Positions 61,951 to 64,000 of a stretch of DNA of 64,000 nt are shown piece by piece (positions within the stretch are counted from its first letter, which is position 1; each line of letters begins with the position of its first letter). The DNA is taken from NCBI RefSeq assembly GCF_000833605.1, contig NZ_JXTG01000001.1, positions 1-64,000 of the forward strand, in the 5' to 3' direction. The position numbers and the translations under genes were made by a program. Source of the DNA: Anoxybacillus ayderensis. Lineage in GTDB: Bacteria > Bacillota > Bacilli > Bacillales > Anoxybacillaceae. The notes beneath the pieces were generated by a model. That model made no database searches. It was not told where the DNA came from and saw nothing but the letters and a program-made list of their open reading frames with translations.

Positions 61951-63618
61951 CTATACTTCCATAATAATTGGTAAAATCATTGGCTTGCGTTTCGTTTTTT
62001 CGTATAAAAACGGTGCGAGCGTATCGGTAATTTCTGTTTTAATGTCCGACCATTGATTTGTTCCTTGTTCAAGCAGCTGTTGTAAATGTTTGGCGATCAG
62101 TTGTTGCGCATCGCTAATTAAGTTGCCAGATTCACGCATATAGACGAATCCGCGCGAAATAATGTCTGGTCCGGAAGCGATTTTCATTTCTTTCATATTG
62201 ATGCTTACAACGACGATCACTAATCCTTCTTCTGACAAAATGCGACGGTCGCGCAAGACGATGTTGCCGATATCGCCAATGCCGCTTCCGTCGATATATA
62301 CGGAACCGGACGGAATTTTGCCAACGATGCTTGCCCCTTCTTCACTAATGCCGAGCACATCACCATTGTCCATAATAAAGCAGTTTTCTTCTGGCACACC
62401 GCAATCAACCGCAAGTTTCACATGCATTTTTTGCATGCGATATTCGCCATGAATCGGCATAAAATATTTTGGCTTCATTAAGCGAATCATTAATTTTTGT
62501 TCTTCTTGTCCGCCGTGACCAGACGTATGAATGTCGCTAAGCGGTCCGTGAATGACTTCCGCTCCTGCGCGCGCAAGCATATTAATAATGCGATTGACGC
62601 TTACGGTATTGCCCGGAATTGGCGAAGACGAAAAGACGACTGTATCGCCCGGCATAATTTGAATTTGACGATGCGACCCGTTAGCGATGCGCGACAACGC
62701 TGCCATCGGCTCGCCTTGACTTCCGGTACAAAGAATCGTGACGCGATGGGCAGGGAGGCGATTAATTTGCGCCGCATCGACAAACGTATCTTTCGGACAT
62801 TTAATGTAGCCGAGCTGTTGGCCAATTTCAATAGCCGCTTCCATGCTTCGTCCGAATACGGCGATTTTTCGATTGTTTAATACAGCGGCTTCCGTCACTT
62901 GTTGTAAGCGGTGAATGTTCGAAGCGAATGTCGCAAAAATAATGCGTCCTTGCACTTTTCGGAAAATGTCGTGAATGCTTTCGCCGACGCGCCGTTCCGA
63001 CATTGTAAAATGCGGGATTTCGCTATTTGTGCTATCAGACAATAAACAAAGGACGCCTTCTTTTCCGATTTCGGCCATTTTCGTTAAGTTCGCTGGCTCG
63101 CCAACAGGCGTAAAGTCGAATTTAAAGTCGCCCGTATGCACGATTTGTCCGACCGGCGTTTTGACGACGATGCCGTAGCTATCTGGAATGCTGTGCGTTG
63201 TACGGAAAAATGTCACCGCTGTTTTTCCGAACGAAATGACGTCGTCTTCTTTTATTTCAATGAGCTTCGTTTGACGCAACAATCCGTGCTCTTCTAGTTT
63301 ATTGCGAATGAGTCCAAGCGCCAATTTGCCGCCGTAAATCGGAACGTTCACTTGGCGAAGCAAATACGGAATGCCGCCAATATGGTCTTCATGTCCGTGC
63401 GTAATAAATAACCCTTTAATGTTTTCCGCATTTTTCACTAAATAGCTGTAATCAGGGATGACGTAATCAATGCCGAGCAATTCGTCTTCCGGAAATTTAA
63501 TGCCGGCATCAATGATGATGATTTCATCTTCATATTGCACCCCATATGTATTTTTCCCAATTTCGCCTAGACCGCCGAGAGCGAAAACACCGACTTGCTT
63601 ATTTTTTAACATGTTCAT
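61951..63618 (-). CDS. rnjA: ribonuclease J1
   Basis: 555 residues, the same length as B. subtilis RNase J1 and similar throughout. Beta-lactamase fold with [34 protein letters not shown], beta-CASP domain, and the C-terminal [24 protein letters not shown] motifs. 5'-3' exonuclease and endonuclease in mRNA decay and 16S rRNA maturation. Start ATG 63618 follows GGAG at 8 nt; it overlaps the rpoY stop. Confidence 0.97.
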   Translation of the reverse strand: MNMLKNKQVGVFALGGLGEIGKNTYGVQYEDEIIIIDAGIKFPEDELLGIDYVIPDYSYLVKNAENIKGLFITHGHEDHIGGIPYLLRQVNVPIYGGKLALGLIRNKLEEHGLLRQTKLIEIKEDDVISFGKTAVTFFRTTHSIPDSYGIVVKTPVGQIVHTGDFKFDFTPVGEPANLTKMAEIGKEGVLCLLSDSTNSEIPHFTMSERRVGESIHDIFRKVQGRIIFATFASNIHRLQQVTEAAVLNNRKIAVFGRSMEAAIEIGQQLGYIKCPKDTFVDAAQINRLPAHRVTILCTGSQGEPMAALSRIANGSHRQIQIMPGDTVVFSSSPIPGNTVSVNRIINMLARAGAEVIHGPLSDIHTSGHGGQEEQKLMIRLMKPKYFMPIHGEYRMQKMHVKLAVDCGVPEENCFIMDNGDVLGISEEGASIVGKIPSGSVYIDGSGIGDIGNIVLRDRRILSEEGLVIVVVSINMKEMKIASGPDIISRGFVYMRESGNLISDAQQLIAKHLQQLLEQGTNQWSDIKTEITDTLAPFLYEKTKRKPMILPIIMEV

Positions 63619-63830
63619 TGTTTAATCTCCAATACGTGAAAATGAGCGTTTTGTTGTTCGTACGCTAAATGCGCTCCCTCAAGCGGTTGAATGTATTCAA
63701 TATTGATATGACGGTCTTGTAATTTTCGGCGCACATCTCGCTCGCTATCCGCTTCAATGTATAGCGTCTTCGTTTTTTCTCTTACAGGTACTTCATCGAT
63801 CGTATCTTGGTAAAACACTTTAAAAATCAA
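63615..63830 (-). CDS. rpoY: RNA polymerase epsilon subunit RpoY (YkzG)
   Basis: 71 residues, DUF1447. [35 protein letters not shown] and [19 protein letters not shown] are typical. Small subunit bound to RNA polymerase in Firmicutes. TTG 63830 starts 9 nt behind GGAG; an out-of-frame ATG in between is ignored. Co-transcribed with rnjA, whose start overlaps its stop. Confidence 0.93.
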   Translation of the reverse strand: MIFKVFYQDTIDEVPVREKTKTLYIEADSERDVRRKLQDRHINIEYIQPLEGAHLAYEQQNAHFHVLEIKQ

Positions 63831-63945
63831 CGTTCATCTCTCCTTTTTGTCATTTGTTTAAAAATAAAGCGATATTTAGCTCCGGACGCTTTCCGCTTTT
63901 CTTATTATATATAAAAAGTGTGGAATGGGAAACAAAATTGAAAAG

Positions 63946-63965
63946 AAGCCCTTCAATAGAAGGGC
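63946..63965 (-). terminator. hairpin at the window edge
   Basis: AGCCCTTC-AATA-GAAGGGCT perfect stem. On the minus strand it is followed by TCTTTTC, so it probably ends a minus-strand gene lying beyond the window. Confidence 0.6.
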
Positions 63966-63973
63966 TCGTACAA

Positions 63974-64000
63974 CTACGCAATCGATTTTCTGCGCAAAAG
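63974..64000 (-). CDS. possible C-terminus of a gene continuing beyond the window
   Basis: A minus-strand frame enters from the right edge and reads LLRRKSIA-stop, with a terminator hairpin 8 bp after it. Eight residues are too few to identify anything. Confidence 0.3.
   Translation of the reverse strand, partial: LLRRKSIA

Overview
The window comes from an endospore-forming, low-to-moderate-GC Bacillaceae, most like the thermophilic Anoxybacillus/Geobacillus group. The protein set (HemAT, YodB/YodC, Mrp antiporter, GlcT-PtsGHI, CheV, Kre, YkuE/F/I/J/L, DapH/DapL, YkuV, KtrC, RNase J1, RpoY, GerA-type receptor) and the gene order ptsGHI - chemoreceptor - ykwC - patA - cheV - kre - ykuE/F/I/J/L - dapH/dapL - ykuV - ktrC - rnjA - rpoY are those of the Bacillus subtilis ptsG-to-rnjA region, recalled from memory. 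The species call is inference.

Layout. 1-5 kb: an IS remnant at the edge, a PAS histidine kinase, the divergent thiol/quinone-stress pair yodC/yodB, a small DUF1659/DUF2922/YvrJ operon and the oxygen sensor HemAT. 5.2-11 kb: a complete seven-gene Mrp Na+/H+ antiporter operon (mrpA-G). 11-14 kb: a hydrolase, a LysM-NlpC/P60 cell-wall endopeptidase and a HAD phosphatase. 14-19.7 kb: glcT and ptsGHI, with a promoter inside glcT, a clear RAT antiterminator/terminator, and a 394-bp highly structured mobile element (IS200/IS605 or IscB omega-RNA-like) wedged between the ptsG ribosome binding site and its start codon. 19.8-30.7 kb: a Cache chemoreceptor, a GAF kinase plus RR-PAS-GGDEF pair, dehydrogenases, patA, a KinB-like kinase, a TetR regulator and a DUF1906 protein. 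30.8-48 kb: cheV, then about 16 kb apparently inserted before kre. This block holds an HPt-REC-GGDEF-REC protein, a membrane HEAT-repeat protein, a processive family-2 glycosyltransferase, a giant membrane-anchored glycosidase-like protein, a stand-alone receiver and a hybrid kinase (a candidate c-di-GMP/phosphorelay-controlled exopolysaccharide machine), followed by a gerA-type germination operon and a GGDEF-EAL phosphodiesterase. 48-56.5 kb: the polyphosphate operon ppx-ppk with two crcB fluoride-channel genes, ykuE, a FadR-box-controlled fadH, ykuI and ykuJ. 56.5-64 kb: a MazF-like gene with hairpin repeats, ykuL (darB), dapH-dapL-ykuV-ktrC, a type III toxin-antitoxin cassette, and rnjA-rpoY.

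How the parts fit. Four proteins make, break or carry domains for c-di-GMP (23.2, 31.7, 46.0 and 54.6 kb), and several kinases, receivers, CheV and two chemoreceptors make the window rich in signalling. Housekeeping functions include glucose PTS uptake, diaminopimelate synthesis (patA, dapH, dapL), pH/Na+/K+ homeostasis (mrp, ktrC, darB) and RNA decay (rnjA).

The most notable non-coding signals are (1) a type III toxin-antitoxin locus with a perfect-consensus promoter, 2.2 copies of a 45-nt antitoxin repeat, a terminator and a toxin gene, flanked by near-identical copies of the ktrC/rnjA terminator; (2) the omega-RNA-like element in the ptsG leader; (3) the MazF-like gene with a downstream promoter-hairpin-terminator unit; and (4) two copies of a dispersed palindromic repeat.
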